The notes under the pieces are model-generated. The model did no database searches. It saw only the letters and a program-made list of their open reading frames with translations, and had not been told where the DNA came from. From Thomasclavelia spiroformis DSM 1552 (GTDB lineage Bacteria > Bacillota_I > Bacilli_A > Erysipelotrichales > Coprobacillaceae), in assembly GCF_025149465.1 (NCBI RefSeq), contig NZ_CP102275.1, positions 930,001 to 994,000 of the forward strand: a stretch of DNA of 64,000 bases. The letters run 5' to 3'. Shown here in pieces: positions 16,262 to 25,639 of the stretch. Positions within the stretch are counted from its first letter, which is position 1. Every line of letters begins with the position of its first letter. A program made the translations under genes and the position numbers.

Positions 16262-17646
16262 ATAATTTTGTGTAAACTAATCCACCAATGGTAGAATTAA
16301 ATTAACTGCCAAAGGAGGATTTTTATTATGAGTAAAAAAGATATAGTTAAATATATAATTGATGAGTATGGTGTTACATCACCTACTGACATAACTAATG
16401 CATTAAAAGACTTATTAGGTGAAACATTACAAGATATGTTGAACTCTGAATTTGATGAATATATGGGATATGACAAGTATGATCAAAAAACAGATAAAAC
16501 TAATTATCGTAATGGAACTTACAAAAAAACAGTTAAAACATCTCAAGGGAATATGGATTTAAATATTCCAAGAGATAGAAACTCATCATTTGATTCAGTT
16601 ATTATAGAAAAACACAATCGTGATATTAGTGATATTGATAACAAAGTTATCAACTTATATGCCCGTGGTATGTCTGCAAGAGATATCAGTGATACTATTA
16701 AAGATATTTATGGTGTAGAAGTTAGTGCAGCTATGATAAGTAAAATAACAGATAAAATTATACCTAAAGCTTTAGAATGGCAAAATAGACCATTAGATAC
16801 TGTATATCCAATAGTCTTTATTGATTGTGTTCATTTTAATGTTAAAGCAGATAATATGGTTACCAAAAAAGCTGCATATGTTGTCTTAGGGGTTAATGAG
16901 AATGGATATAAGGAAATACTTGGTATTTGGATTGGCGAAAACGAAACAGCTAAATTCTGGCTATCAGTACTAACTGATTTAAAGAATAGAGGAGTTAAGG
17001 ATATATTAATTATTTGTAGTGATGGTCTTCCAGGTATTAAACAGGCAATTGAATCAGCATTCCCAAATACAGTACAACAAAGATGTATAGTTCATCTAAT
17101 TAGAAATTCATGTAAATACTTGAGTTATAAAGATAGAAAAGAATTCTGTAAAGATCTAAGAACAGTATATACAGCATCTACAGGTGATAAAGCATTAGAA
17201 GCACTAGATAAGTGTAAAGATAAATGGGGAGATAAATATCCGTATGCATTTAAGCCATGGGAAGATAATTGGAATGAAGTTTGTAATATGTTTAATTATG
17301 TTCCAGAACTAAGAAAAATCATGTACACAACGAATGCAATTGAAAGTCTGAATAGTGCATTTAGAAAGTTTACTAAAATAAGAACAGTATTCCCAACAGA
17401 TGAAAGTTTATTTAAATCTTTGTACTTAGCTCAGGATAAAATAACAAGTAAATGGAATGTCCCATATGGTAATTGGGGAGTTATATATTCTAGTCTTCAA
17501 ATCATCTTTGAAGGGAGGCTTTAACGAGAACGTTTACAATTAAATATATTATGATATGATATAAAAAAAGTAACTGTATGATTACTCAATACAGTTACCC
17601 ATCAAATTCTATCATTGGAAATAGACTTTACACAAAATAATTTACA
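16257..17646 (+). mobile_element. IS256-family insertion sequence
   Basis: About 1390 bp. The ends are a ~42-bp imperfect inverted repeat: 16257-16298 and 17605-17646 share TGTAAAT, ATTTTGTGTAAA, CCAATG and TAGAATT in register. A single full-length transposase lies inside. The bases outside the two ends (CGAGAG left, GGCTCT right) do not form the 8-9 bp direct repeat normal for the family. Adjacent deletion or rearrangement is therefore likely. Confidence 0.85.
16328..17524 (+). CDS. IS256-family (mutator-type) transposase
   Basis: 398 aa. The DDE catalytic acids are recognisable in PIVFIDCVHFNV, ICSDGLPGIKQAI and TTNAIESLNSAFRK, the last being the family signature. CIVHLIRNS follows the second Asp. 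AAAGGAGG precedes the ATG. The frame is complete, so it may still be active. Confidence 0.93.
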   Translation: MSKKDIVKYIIDEYGVTSPTDITNALKDLLGETLQDMLNSEFDEYMGYDKYDQKTDKTNYRNGTYKKTVKTSQGNMDLNIPRDRNSSFDSVIIEKHNRDISDIDNKVINLYARGMSARDISDTIKDIYGVEVSAAMISKITDKIIPKALEWQNRPLDTVYPIVFIDCVHFNVKADNMVTKKAAYVVLGVNENGYKEILGIWIGENETAKFWLSVLTDLKNRGVKDILIICSDGLPGIKQAIESAFPNTVQQRCIVHLIRNSCKYLSYKDRKEFCKDLRTVYTASTGDKALEALDKCKDKWGDKYPYAFKPWEDNWNEVCNMFNYVPELRKIMYTTNAIESLNSAFRKFTKIRTVFPTDESLFKSLYLAQDKITSKWNVPYGNWGVIYSSLQIIFEGRL

Positions 17647-17672
17647 GGCTCTTTACTTATTATAAGCAAACA

Positions 17673-17725
17673 AAAAAGGAAGTTTTAATTTATTGAATAT
17701 CAATAAAATTAATTCTTCCTTTTTA
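17673..17725. terminator. Bidirectional terminator between IS256 and the thioesterase gene
   Basis: A long hairpin with 10-bp outer arms AAAAAGGAAG/CTTCCTTTTT and an AT-rich inner stem. T tracts are available on both strands. Confidence 0.75.
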
Positions 17726-17744
17726 TATAAGAATATTAATAATT

Positions 17745-18158
17745 TTATTTAACGAACTTTTTAAATACTTGATCAAATTCAGGATAACTTTTTTTTAAGT
17801 TAATTGGTTTTCCATCTTTATTAATAAAGCAATGTTTAGATGTTCCGGTAGTACACAAAATACTATCTTGATTATATATCTCATAGCTACAAGTAAAGCG
17901 AACACTGCTGTATTTATCAAATGATACATGAATTGTTGCAATATCATCAAAATACATCATATTTAAATATTTACACTCTATTTCTAATACAGGTGAAATA
18001 ATTCCTTTTTCTTCCATTGTTTTATAAGTTAGGCCAATTTGATTCATCAAATCAATTCGTGCTTCTTCAAACCAACGTATATAATTAGAATGATGAATAA
18101 TCCCCATTTGATCAGTTTCATAATATTTTGCAATATGTTGATATGGTTTAATGTTCAT
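17745..18158 (-). CDS. Acyl-CoA thioesterase, 4HBT/YbgC family
   Basis: 137 aa hot-dog fold enzyme. KYYETDQMGIIHHSNYIRWFEEAR carries the conserved Asp (residue 16) and the Asn/Tyr positions of YbgC/FadM-type acyl-CoA thioesterases. TTTAGGAGAA precedes the start. It lies 2 bases after the metallo-hydrolase gene and so is in the same minus-strand operon. The acyl chain preference is unknown. Confidence 0.88.
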   Translation of the reverse strand: MNIKPYQHIAKYYETDQMGIIHHSNYIRWFEEARIDLMNQIGLTYKTMEEKGIISPVLEIECKYLNMMYFDDIATIHVSFDKYSSVRFTCSYEIYNQDSILCTTGTSKHCFINKDGKPINLKKSYPEFDQVFKKFVK

Positions 18159-18160
18159 AA

Positions 18161-18826
18161 CTATTCTCCTAAAATAAAAATTTCTCCCTCACTATGAATT
18201 TTAATAATATTATTATAACGACATAATGGCTCATTATCTATAGATTCAAGCATTCTTTTAGGATTATTAGTAAAATGCATTGGTAAAACATAAGTAGCTT
18301 TAATATGACTTAAAATATAATTCATTCCCCAATGCATAGAATCTTCAAGACGGGGATCTAAAGGAATCATCATTAAATCAAAGTTTAAGTCTTTAATTTT
18401 ATTAATTTCACTTTTAAAAGTATTAGCTTGATAATTATTATCACTATCTGGTTCGCCAATCCAATGCCACCAGTGTAGATCACCGGCATGATAAATACGT
18501 TTATTTTCTATTTCAATGATAAAAGCCACACCTTCATCGCTAGATAATAATGTATGAATATTTAAGTTATCAACATAATAATGTTTATTAGGTAAAACTT
18601 TAATGCCTTTATTATTTATTGCGTGATCGATAATATAGGTAATATTTGGATGATTTAAATTATATATTGTAGGATTATAATGATCATAATGACTATGTGA
18701 TACAAAAACATACAATGGTTTAGAAGGATTTAAATCAGGAATAGTTCCTTGATAATAGTCAAATAATAAAATATGATTTTTAAGTTCAACAAGAAATCCA
18801 CTGTTATATAAATACGTAACTTTCAT
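18161..18826 (-). CDS. MBL-fold metallo-hydrolase
   Basis: 221 aa. The zinc-binding motif SHSHYDHY gives His44, His46, Asp48 and His49. YHAGDLHWWHW carries the second-sphere Asp/His, and LPMHF the final histidine. This pattern fits the UlaG/YhfI-like metal-dependent hydrolases; the substrate is unknown. AAAGGAGG precedes the start. It is the first gene of a pair with the thioesterase. Confidence 0.87.
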   Translation of the reverse strand: MKVTYLYNSGFLVELKNHILLFDYYQGTIPDLNPSKPLYVFVSHSHYDHYNPTIYNLNHPNITYIIDHAINNKGIKVLPNKHYYVDNLNIHTLLSSDEGVAFIIEIENKRIYHAGDLHWWHWIGEPDSDNNYQANTFKSEINKIKDLNFDLMMIPLDPRLEDSMHWGMNYILSHIKATYVLPMHFTNNPKRMLESIDNEPLCRYNNIIKIHSEGEIFILGE

Positions 18827-18855
18827 ATGTCCTCCTTTATAAATAAAAGGGAGAA

Positions 18856-19590
18856 TTATTCTCCCTCATCATAGTTTGCTACATTATGATAGATTTGATC
18901 AACATCATCACAAGCATTTAAATTATTCATTAAACGTTCAAATAGTTCCATATCTTCACCTTCAAGTTCTACAGTATCTTGAGGTAAAGTTTGAATTTCG
19001 TCGATATCAAAATCAACATCTGATTTAATGCTTTCAATAGCTTCTTTAATCTTATAAAGATCAGTTGGTTCACCAATAATTTTAATTGAACCATCTTCCT
19101 CACTAATAATGTCACGAGCATCAATTTCAGCCATTACTAAGGCATCTAATACTGCTTCTTCATCTAATCCCTTAAAACTTACAACACTAATAACATCATA
19201 TAAATAAGAAACAGAACCTTCGTTTCCTAATTTAGCTTTAGATTTAGTAAATGCAGGACGTACTTGAGAAATCGTACGATTAATATTATCAGTTAAGCAT
19301 TTGACAATAATAGTAGCTCCACCATTAGCATATCCTTCAAATACTTTTTCTTCATAATCTTCAGTAACTCCGCTTTTTACTTTATCAATTGCTCTTTTAA
19401 TAACATCAGCAGGTACTTGTTCTTTTTTTGCTTTTTCAATTAATCTTCTTAAAGCTAAGTTTCCATCTGGTTCAGGTCCCCCAGCTTTAGCTGCTAAATA
19501 TATTTCTTTACCGTAACGAGAATATAACTTAGTTTTTTTAGCAGCTGTTTTAGCCATGGCAACTTTACGCACTTCATGTGCTCTACCCAT
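18856..19590 (-). CDS. yebC: YebC/PmpR family protein
   Basis: 244 aa; this family includes the ribosome-rescue/translation factor YebC and DNA-binding regulators. I start at 19590 (MGRAHEVRKVAMAKTAAKKT) because AGGAGGAGTT precedes that codon; an earlier in-frame ATG has no site. The conserved core GGPEPDGNLALRRLIEKAKK and FEGYANGGATIIVKCLTDN is intact. The N-terminus MGRAHEVR rather than MAGHSKW marks the YebC2-like subgroup. Confidence 0.92.
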   Translation of the reverse strand: MGRAHEVRKVAMAKTAAKKTKLYSRYGKEIYLAAKAGGPEPDGNLALRRLIEKAKKEQVPADVIKRAIDKVKSGVTEDYEEKVFEGYANGGATIIVKCLTDNINRTISQVRPAFTKSKAKLGNEGSVSYLYDVISVVSFKGLDEEAVLDALVMAEIDARDIISEEDGSIKIIGEPTDLYKIKEAIESIKSDVDFDIDEIQTLPQDTVELEGEDMELFERLMNNLNACDDVDQIYHNVANYDEGE

Positions 19591-19736
19591 AAAATAACTC
19601 CTCCTTAAAGTGATAAATTCCATTAAATTATACACTTATCATCTAATATTATCAAGTATTCATTTTATTAGTTCTTTTGTTTTGAAAGCCTATAATATTG
19701 TGCTATAATATTAGACAATATATAAGGAGATAGTCA

Positions 19737-20846
19737 ATGGAAACAACAGTAATTATAGGAGCCGGAGCTAGTGGCTTGATTTGCGGACATGAACTTGCAA
19801 AAAATCATCATAATGTAATTATTTTAGAACAATCGAATAAATCAGGTAGAAAAATATTAGCAAGTGGAAATGGACGTTGTAACCTTTCTAATACTAATTT
19901 AGATATGTATTTTTATAATACTGATGATGAAAGAATTGAAAAAATTATTCATAGTTTTGATGCTAAAGCATATTTTAATGAAATCGGTGTTTTAACAAGA
20001 CAAGTGGGAACTTTATTATATCCGCGATCTAATCAAAGTTTAACAATTAAAAATGCATTAATGAATAATTTTGATCAAGTTGCTTTAATTGAAGAATGTA
20101 AAGCATTAAAAATAATAAAAAAAGAACATGGCTATTTAGTAGATACAACGAGAGGAAAATATGAATGTGATAATGTTGTTATTGCTACTGGTTCACCTGC
20201 ATCACTATTATCTGGAGAAAATAGTTATGATTTGGTTAAGATGCTTGATTTAACAGTAACAAAGTTGTATCCTAGTTTAGTCCAATTAAAAACTAAACCA
20301 TCTTATGCAAAATTAAAAGGGGTACGAGTAAAGTGTAAAGCTAGTTTATTAGTTGATGATTGTTTAATTGAAAGCCAAGACGGTGAAGTTTTATTTAGTG
20401 ATCAAGGTTTATCAGGTATTTGTATTATGCAATTATCAAGGCTGCTTTCAAGATATGATGGTAAAAAAGAAATTAGTTTAGATTTATTACCAGAATATGA
20501 TTATAAACAAGCTGAGTTTTTATTAAATGAACGTAAGGGAAAATTTGGTAATTATTATCTAGAGGGCATGTTTAATGATAAATTAGCTAAAGTATTAGAA
20601 ACTGTAACTGATTTAAAAGATATACGTTTTAAAATTACGGGGACATTTGATTATCGTAAAGCTCAAGTAATTAGTGGTGGTGTTAGTTTAGATGAAGTTA
20701 ATGAGAATTTAGAATGTGTAAAATATCCAGGAGTTTATATTGCTGGTGAAGTGTTAGATGTAGATGGTGATTGTGGAGGCTATAATTTACATTTTGCTTT
20801 TGCTTCAGGATATCACATTGCTAAAACAATAAGTAAGGGAAGATAA
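19737..20846 (+). CDS. HI0933/YhiN-family FAD-dependent oxidoreductase
   Basis: 369 aa flavoprotein. The dinucleotide loop GAGASGLICGHELA is at the N-terminus. The family signature is SGRKILASGNGRCNLSNTN, and the C-terminal FAD segment GEVLDVDGDCGGYNLHFAFASG is intact. Relatives include BaiN, proposed in bile-acid metabolism, but most have no known substrate. AAGGAGAT precedes the ATG. It is followed one base later by a second flavoprotein. Confidence 0.88.
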   Translation: METTVIIGAGASGLICGHELAKNHHNVIILEQSNKSGRKILASGNGRCNLSNTNLDMYFYNTDDERIEKIIHSFDAKAYFNEIGVLTRQVGTLLYPRSNQSLTIKNALMNNFDQVALIEECKALKIIKKEHGYLVDTTRGKYECDNVVIATGSPASLLSGENSYDLVKMLDLTVTKLYPSLVQLKTKPSYAKLKGVRVKCKASLLVDDCLIESQDGEVLFSDQGLSGICIMQLSRLLSRYDGKKEISLDLLPEYDYKQAEFLLNERKGKFGNYYLEGMFNDKLAKVLETVTDLKDIRFKITGTFDYRKAQVISGGVSLDEVNENLECVKYPGVYIAGEVLDVDGDCGGYNLHFAFASGYHIAKTISKGR

Positions 20847-20847
20847 T

Positions 20848-22419
20848 ATGATTAGAATCAATAATGTAAAAGTTCCATTGGATATGGTGGATTATCGTCA
20901 AGTTATTTCACAACAATTAAATATTTCTAAAAATAAAATTAAGGATGTTAAATTGGTTAAACAAGCAGTTGATGCTAGAAGAAAAAATAAAATTCATTTT
21001 GTCTGTAGTTTTGATTTTAATATCGATAATGAAGAAATGATCATTAAAAGATATCCTAAATTACAATTAACTAAAGTAAAACCATATCATTATCCTGTAA
21101 TGAAAGCTAACGATGAACATATTGTAGTGGTAGGAAGTGGTCCAGCTGGTCTTTTTTGTGCTTATAATTTAGCTAGAGCTCATCAAAAAGTTACTTTGAT
21201 TGAACGCGGTAAAGAAGTTGGAAAAAGAAAAGAAGATATTAATAACTTTTTTAAAACCGGTAAATTGCTTGTAAATAGTAATGTTCAATTTGGTGAAGGT
21301 GGAGCTGGAACATTTAGTGATGGTAAATTAACTACTGGTGTTAAAGATAAAAGAAAGCAGTTTATTTTAGAAACATTTGTACAACATGGTGCTAATGAAG
21401 ATATTTTATATATGAATAAACCTCATGTCGGGACTGATTATTTAATCAATGTTGTTAAAAGTATGCGAGAAAAGATAATTGAAAATGGTGGAGAGGTATT
21501 ATTTGAAAGTCAATTAGTAGATATTGGAATTGAAAATAATCAATTAGTAAATATCAAAATAGATCAAAATGGTAAAATTAAAACAATGCATTCTGATAAA
21601 TTAGTATTAGCGATTGGTCATAGTGCTCGTGATACTTATGAGATGTTGTATCAAAGAGGATTAAAAATGGAAGCTAAACCATTTGCTGTTGGCTTAAGAA
21701 TTGAACATTTGCAATCATTTATTAATGAACAGCAATATGGAAAATATGCCAATCATCCCCGCTTAAAAGCTGCTGATTATAAATTAGCAGTTAAAAGTAG
21801 TAATGGGCGTGGAGTTTATACATTTTGTATGTGTCCTGGGGGAAGAGTTATTAATTCAAGTAGTGAATTAGGTGGCGTTGTAGTAAATGGAATGAGCAAT
21901 CAAGCTCGTGATGATATAAATGCTAATAGTGCTATTTTAGTAACAGTAGGGATTGAGGATTTTAAAGATAATCATCCTCTTTCAGGCGTTGTTTATCAAC
22001 GTGAATTAGAGCATAAAGCATTTGAATTAGGTGGGAAAAATTATTTTGTTCCTGTAATGAAAGTAGAAGAATATTTAGGAAGTGAAGTAGGTGATACAAG
22101 TGTCGAATGCAGTGTTTTACCAGGAGTAAAACATGCTAACTTAAATGAATTATTTAGTGATGAAGTTAATCAGGCTTTAAAAGAGGGTTTAATGTTGATG
22201 AATCAAAAGATTTCAGGTTTTACAAGTAATGCAATGCTTTTAGGTGTGGAGTCTCGAAGTTCATCACCAGTTAAATTTGAACGTGATGAAAATTATCAAA
22301 GCAATATTAAAGGTATTTATCCTATTGGTGAGGGAGCAGGCTATGCCGGAGGAATTATGTCAAGTGCTTTAGATGGATTAAAATGTAGTGAATTAATTTT
22401 AAAAGGGGAGAATAAGTAA
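20848..22419 (+). CDS. FAD-dependent dehydrogenase (COG2509-like)
   Basis: 523 aa. A ~90-residue N-terminal domain precedes the FAD-binding loop [18 protein letters not shown]. The [17 protein letters not shown] block, typical of this conserved but poorly characterised flavoprotein family, follows. The C-terminal [19 protein letters not shown] closes the FAD site. Gene order (HI0933-like, this, MntP) suggests one operon with overlapping ends. Confidence 0.87.
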   Translation: MIRINNVKVPLDMVDYRQVISQQLNISKNKIKDVKLVKQAVDARRKNKIHFVCSFDFNIDNEEMIIKRYPKLQLTKVKPYHYPVMKANDEHIVVVGSGPAGLFCAYNLARAHQKVTLIERGKEVGKRKEDINNFFKTGKLLVNSNVQFGEGGAGTFSDGKLTTGVKDKRKQFILETFVQHGANEDILYMNKPHVGTDYLINVVKSMREKIIENGGEVLFESQLVDIGIENNQLVNIKIDQNGKIKTMHSDKLVLAIGHSARDTYEMLYQRGLKMEAKPFAVGLRIEHLQSFINEQQYGKYANHPRLKAADYKLAVKSSNGRGVYTFCMCPGGRVINSSSELGGVVVNGMSNQARDDINANSAILVTVGIEDFKDNHPLSGVVYQRELEHKAFELGGKNYFVPVMKVEEYLGSEVGDTSVECSVLPGVKHANLNELFSDEVNQALKEGLMLMNQKISGFTSNAMLLGVESRSSSPVKFERDENYQSNIKGIYPIGEGAGYAGGIMSSALDGLKCSELILKGENK

Positions 22420-22976
22420 TGTCGATTATTGAAATTGCTTTGATTGGTATTGCTCTTGCAATGGATGCTTTTGCGGTATCCATTTGTAAAGGGTTGGCAA
22501 TGAGTAAAATGAATTATAAAAAAACTATTATTATTGCTTTATTCTTTGGTGTTTTTCAAGCATTAATGCCACTACTTGGTTATTTTTTAGGTAATGCTTT
22601 TGCTAATTCAATTGCTGCAATTGATCATTGGATTGCTTTTATATTATTAGGATTAATTGGAATCAATATGATCAAAGAAGCACTTGATGATGAAATCGAA
22701 TGTGTTGATGATACTTTACGTATCGGTGATTTAATTATGCTGTCGATTGCAACGAGTATTGATGCTTTAGCAGTAGGAATTACTTTTGCTTTTTTTAAAG
22801 TTTCAATTTTATCAGCAATTTCAATTATTGGAATTATCACATTTATTCTTTGTGTAATTGGGGTTAAAATTGGAAATGTATTTGGAGAAAAATATAAAAG
22901 TAAAGCTGAAATTATTGGTGGTATTATTTTGATTTTGATTGGATTTAAAATCTTGATTGAACATTTGTTTTTTTAG
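22419..22976 (+). CDS. mntP: Manganese efflux pump MntP
   Basis: 185 aa with six predicted membrane helices in two homologous halves. The family acidic signatures are in [14 protein letters not shown] and [15 protein letters not shown]. The length fits the family. It starts on the stop codon of the preceding flavoprotein gene. No yybP-ykoY-like leader is apparent, as expected for an internal operon position. Confidence 0.9.
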   Translation: MSIIEIALIGIALAMDAFAVSICKGLAMSKMNYKKTIIIALFFGVFQALMPLLGYFLGNAFANSIAAIDHWIAFILLGLIGINMIKEALDDEIECVDDTLRIGDLIMLSIATSIDALAVGITFAFFKVSILSAISIIGIITFILCVIGVKIGNVFGEKYKSKAEIIGGIILILIGFKILIEHLFF

Positions 22977-22993
22977 AGAGGTAGTATAGGGAT

Positions 22994-24397
22994 ATGAAGG
23001 TTGAAATGTTGAAAAAAACTAAAGAGCACCATTCGATGCGTCCGACAAGACAAATTGCTCTTAGCTTTTTTATGGTTATTTTAATTGGGTCGATTTTATT
23101 AACTTTACCGATTAGTAATAATGGTGAAACTACATCATATTTAAATAATTTATTTATTGCAACATCGGCTACGTGTGTTACAGGACTTGTTCCTGTAGTA
23201 CCGGCAGAGCAGTATAATTTGTTTGGTCAATTAGTTATTATTATGCTAATTCAAATTGGGGGACTTGGTTTTTTAACTTTTTTAAATTTATTGTTAGTTA
23301 TGATAAGAAAGAAAATTTCATTGACTAATAAATTAGTTATGCAAGAAGCATTAAACCAGTCATCATTAAATGAAATTCCAAAATTTTTAAAAAATGTAAT
23401 AAAGTATACTTTTTTAGTTGAAGGGATTGGAGCAGTTTTACTTGCTTTAGTATTTATTCCTGATTATGGAGTGGTAAAGGGAATATATTTTTCAATCTTC
23501 CATTCTATTTCAGCGTTTTGTAATGCTGGTTTTGATGTAATTGGAAGTAATTCTTTAATTGGATATCAAACTAATATAATTATTAATCTGGTTATTCCTG
23601 GTTTGATTATAATGGGAGGACTTGGTTTTGTTGTTTGGTTTGATGTTGCTAAAGTGATCAAAAAGGAATTTAAGAAAACTTCTAAATTTAGTTTTAAACA
23701 TTTATTTACTAATTTTAGTTTACATACTAAAATCGTATTAATTATGACAGTAATATTATTAGCAGTGGGAATGATTATATTCTATCTATGTGAAGTAAAT
23801 AATCCTGATACAATCGCTAAATTAGGATTGTTCGATCAATTTCAAGTTTCGTTTTTTCAATCGGCAACGTTACGTACTGCTGGATTTGCTTCAGTAGATA
23901 TTGCTTCGTTGCATCCAAGTACAAAGTTTATGATGTGTATATTAATGTTTATTGGTGGTTCACCAGCGGGAACTGCTGGGGGGATCAAAACAGTCACTTT
24001 TGCTGTTAGTATTTTAATGGTTTATAATATTTATCATGGACGAAAAGAAGTAACTGCATTTTCAAGAAGAATTCCAAGGAGATTGATTATTCGTTCATTT
24101 GCGATTATTACGATGGCAATTTGTTTAGTTTTTACAGGAATGTTTATTTTAAGTATTACTGAAAATGCTTCATTTATCGATATTGCCTTTGAAGTTGTTT
24201 CAGCATTCGCAACCGTTGGATTAAGTGCTTCACTTACACCAGTACTTTCAGCAATTGGTAAAATTGTACTTATTATTTTAATGTATATTGGTAGAATTGG
24301 ACCAATTACTTTGATTATTTCTTTTGCAAGAAAATCATATATAAATGCTAGTAAAAAAGAAGTAAGATATACTGATGGTAATATTTTGCTTGAATAA
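22994..24397 (+). CDS. ktrB: Potassium uptake membrane subunit KtrB/TrkH
   Basis: 467 aa. The four P-loop filters are visible: ATCVTGLV, ISAFCNAGFDV, ATLRTAGFASV and VSAFATVGLSAS, each keeping the key glycine. Its size fits KtrB. It is followed by its NAD-binding regulator. AGAGAGGTAG lies upstream of ATG 22994. Confidence 0.93.
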   Translation: MKVEMLKKTKEHHSMRPTRQIALSFFMVILIGSILLTLPISNNGETTSYLNNLFIATSATCVTGLVPVVPAEQYNLFGQLVIIMLIQIGGLGFLTFLNLLLVMIRKKISLTNKLVMQEALNQSSLNEIPKFLKNVIKYTFLVEGIGAVLLALVFIPDYGVVKGIYFSIFHSISAFCNAGFDVIGSNSLIGYQTNIIINLVIPGLIIMGGLGFVVWFDVAKVIKKEFKKTSKFSFKHLFTNFSLHTKIVLIMTVILLAVGMIIFYLCEVNNPDTIAKLGLFDQFQVSFFQSATLRTAGFASVDIASLHPSTKFMMCILMFIGGSPAGTAGGIKTVTFAVSILMVYNIYHGRKEVTAFSRRIPRRLIIRSFAIITMAICLVFTGMFILSITENASFIDIAFEVVSAFATVGLSASLTPVLSAIGKIVLIILMYIGRIGPITLIISFARKSYINASKKEVRYTDGNILLE

Positions 24398-24445
24398 TAA
24401 AAGTGTTATAATAGAAATTATAAAGGATTATGATGGAGGATGGAT

Positions 24446-25105
24446 ATGAAAAATAAACAATATGCAGTATTAGGACTAGGAGTATTTGGTTCTACTGTAG
24501 CAACAACCTTGGCCAAATATGATTGTGAGGTAATTGCAATTGATAAAGATGAATCATGTGTTGAAAGAATTGCTGATGAAGTAACTAAAGCTATCGTTGG
24601 AGATACTACTGATATTGAGCAATTAAAAGCTTTAGGATTTGAGGATATCGATGTAGCAGTTATTGCTATTGGAACTCATTTAGAAGAAGCTGTTTTAACG
24701 ACAATGAATGTAAAAGACTTAGGAGTTCCTTGTGTTATTGCTAAAGCAAAAAATAAACAATTTTCAAAAATATTAGAAAAAGTTGGTGCTAATAGAGTAA
24801 TTAGAGCAGAAAAAGATATGGGGTATCGTGTTGCTAAATCATTACTTAGAAAAAGTATTGTTGATTTAGTTGAATTAGATGATGATTATTCTTTAGTTGA
24901 GATAAATGTTCCTAATGACTGGATAGGTAAAAGCTTAGAATATTTAAATATTCGACAAGCTTATCATATGAATGTAATAGGAGTAAAAGATAGTAATGAT
25001 CAAATGTCATTGAATGTTGGTGCTAATTACATAGTTCAAAAAGGAGATCGTTTCTTTGTTATTGGTAGAACAACAGAGTTAGAAAGATTTGATCAAAATA
25101 GTTAA
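24446..25105 (+). CDS. ktrA: Potassium uptake regulatory subunit KtrA/TrkA
   Basis: 219 aa. The RCK_N domain has the Rossmann loop GLGVFGSTVATTLA with a terminal acidic residue. RCK_C (about 135-215) is the region that binds c-di-AMP in KtrA homologues. ATG 24446 is chosen over 24440 because GGAGG ends only one base before 24440. It forms a membrane-associated ring that gates KtrB. The next gene is a c-di-AMP receptor. Confidence 0.92.
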   Translation: MKNKQYAVLGLGVFGSTVATTLAKYDCEVIAIDKDESCVERIADEVTKAIVGDTTDIEQLKALGFEDIDVAVIAIGTHLEEAVLTTMNVKDLGVPCVIAKAKNKQFSKILEKVGANRVIRAEKDMGYRVAKSLLRKSIVDLVELDDDYSLVEINVPNDWIGKSLEYLNIRQAYHMNVIGVKDSNDQMSLNVGANYIVQKGDRFFVIGRTTELERFDQNS

Positions 25106-25212
25106 TCAATGTATTAAGATTACTATTGGTTTTTTATGAAAATATTGGTATATTTGTATTATCTTTTAAAAAAAAATAGTATAATATAATTGTAAGATAC
25201 AGGGAATATAAT

Positions 25213-25233
25213 TTTAATGTTTTAAACATTAAA
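25213..25233. promoter_or_regulatory. 21-bp perfect palindrome in the darA leader
   Basis: TTTAATGTTT and AAACATTAAA flank a central T, 26 bases before the darA ATG and downstream of a TATAAT box (about 25183). It could be an operator or an RNA hairpin; there is no T tract. Confidence 0.4.
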
Positions 25234-25258
25234 TGAACCACAAAAGGAGTGTATAGTT

Positions 25259-25585
25259 ATGAAACTAATAGTTGCAATTGTAAATTCCGATGATAGTGCT
25301 TCGGTTCAAGAAGGACTTACAGAAGGAGGATATTTTGTTACAAAGTTATTTACTACTGGGGGATTTTTAAAAAAAGGAAATACAACATTTTTGATTGGAA
25401 CAAATGATGATAAAGTAGATGATTGTATTTCTGTAATTAAAGCTAAAGCTAAAAAACGAGTAGAAAAAGAACCTACGATTCCACCAACTGAAATGGGAGA
25501 GTTTTTTACTCCAATTATGGTAGATGTGCTTGTTGGAGGAGCAACAGTGTTCGTGTTAAATATTGATCAGTTTGAAAAATTCTAA
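25259..25585 (+). CDS. darA: Cyclic-di-AMP receptor DarA/PstA (PII-like)
   Basis: 108 aa. A PII-like trimer subunit with the c-di-AMP-binding segments TEGGYFVTKLFTTGGFLKKG and the B-loop/T-loop region. The C-terminus VLVGGATVFVLNIDQFEKF is typical of YaaQ/DarA. AAAGGAG precedes the ATG. Placement straight after KtrAB is notable, since c-di-AMP controls potassium uptake. The protein is a signal receptor rather than an enzyme. Confidence 0.93.
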   Translation: MKLIVAIVNSDDSASVQEGLTEGGYFVTKLFTTGGFLKKGNTTFLIGTNDDKVDDCISVIKAKAKKRVEKEPTIPPTEMGEFFTPIMVDVLVGGATVFVLNIDQFEKF

Positions 25586-25613
25586 AAAAGAAGTAGCTAA
25601 GCTACTTCTTTTA
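25586..25613 (+). terminator. Rho-independent terminator after darA
   Basis: An 11-bp stem AAGAAGTAGC/GCTACTTCTT with a tiny TA loop and a T-rich end. Confidence 0.8.
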
Positions 25614-25639
25614 TCATATAATGTCTTAAGGTGATGATA

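Noticed and set aside
16257-17646. An 8-9 bp target duplication of the IS256 element
   Set aside because: The bases outside the two ends do not match. The outward TGTAAAT/ATTTACA match is inverted and so belongs to the terminal repeats.
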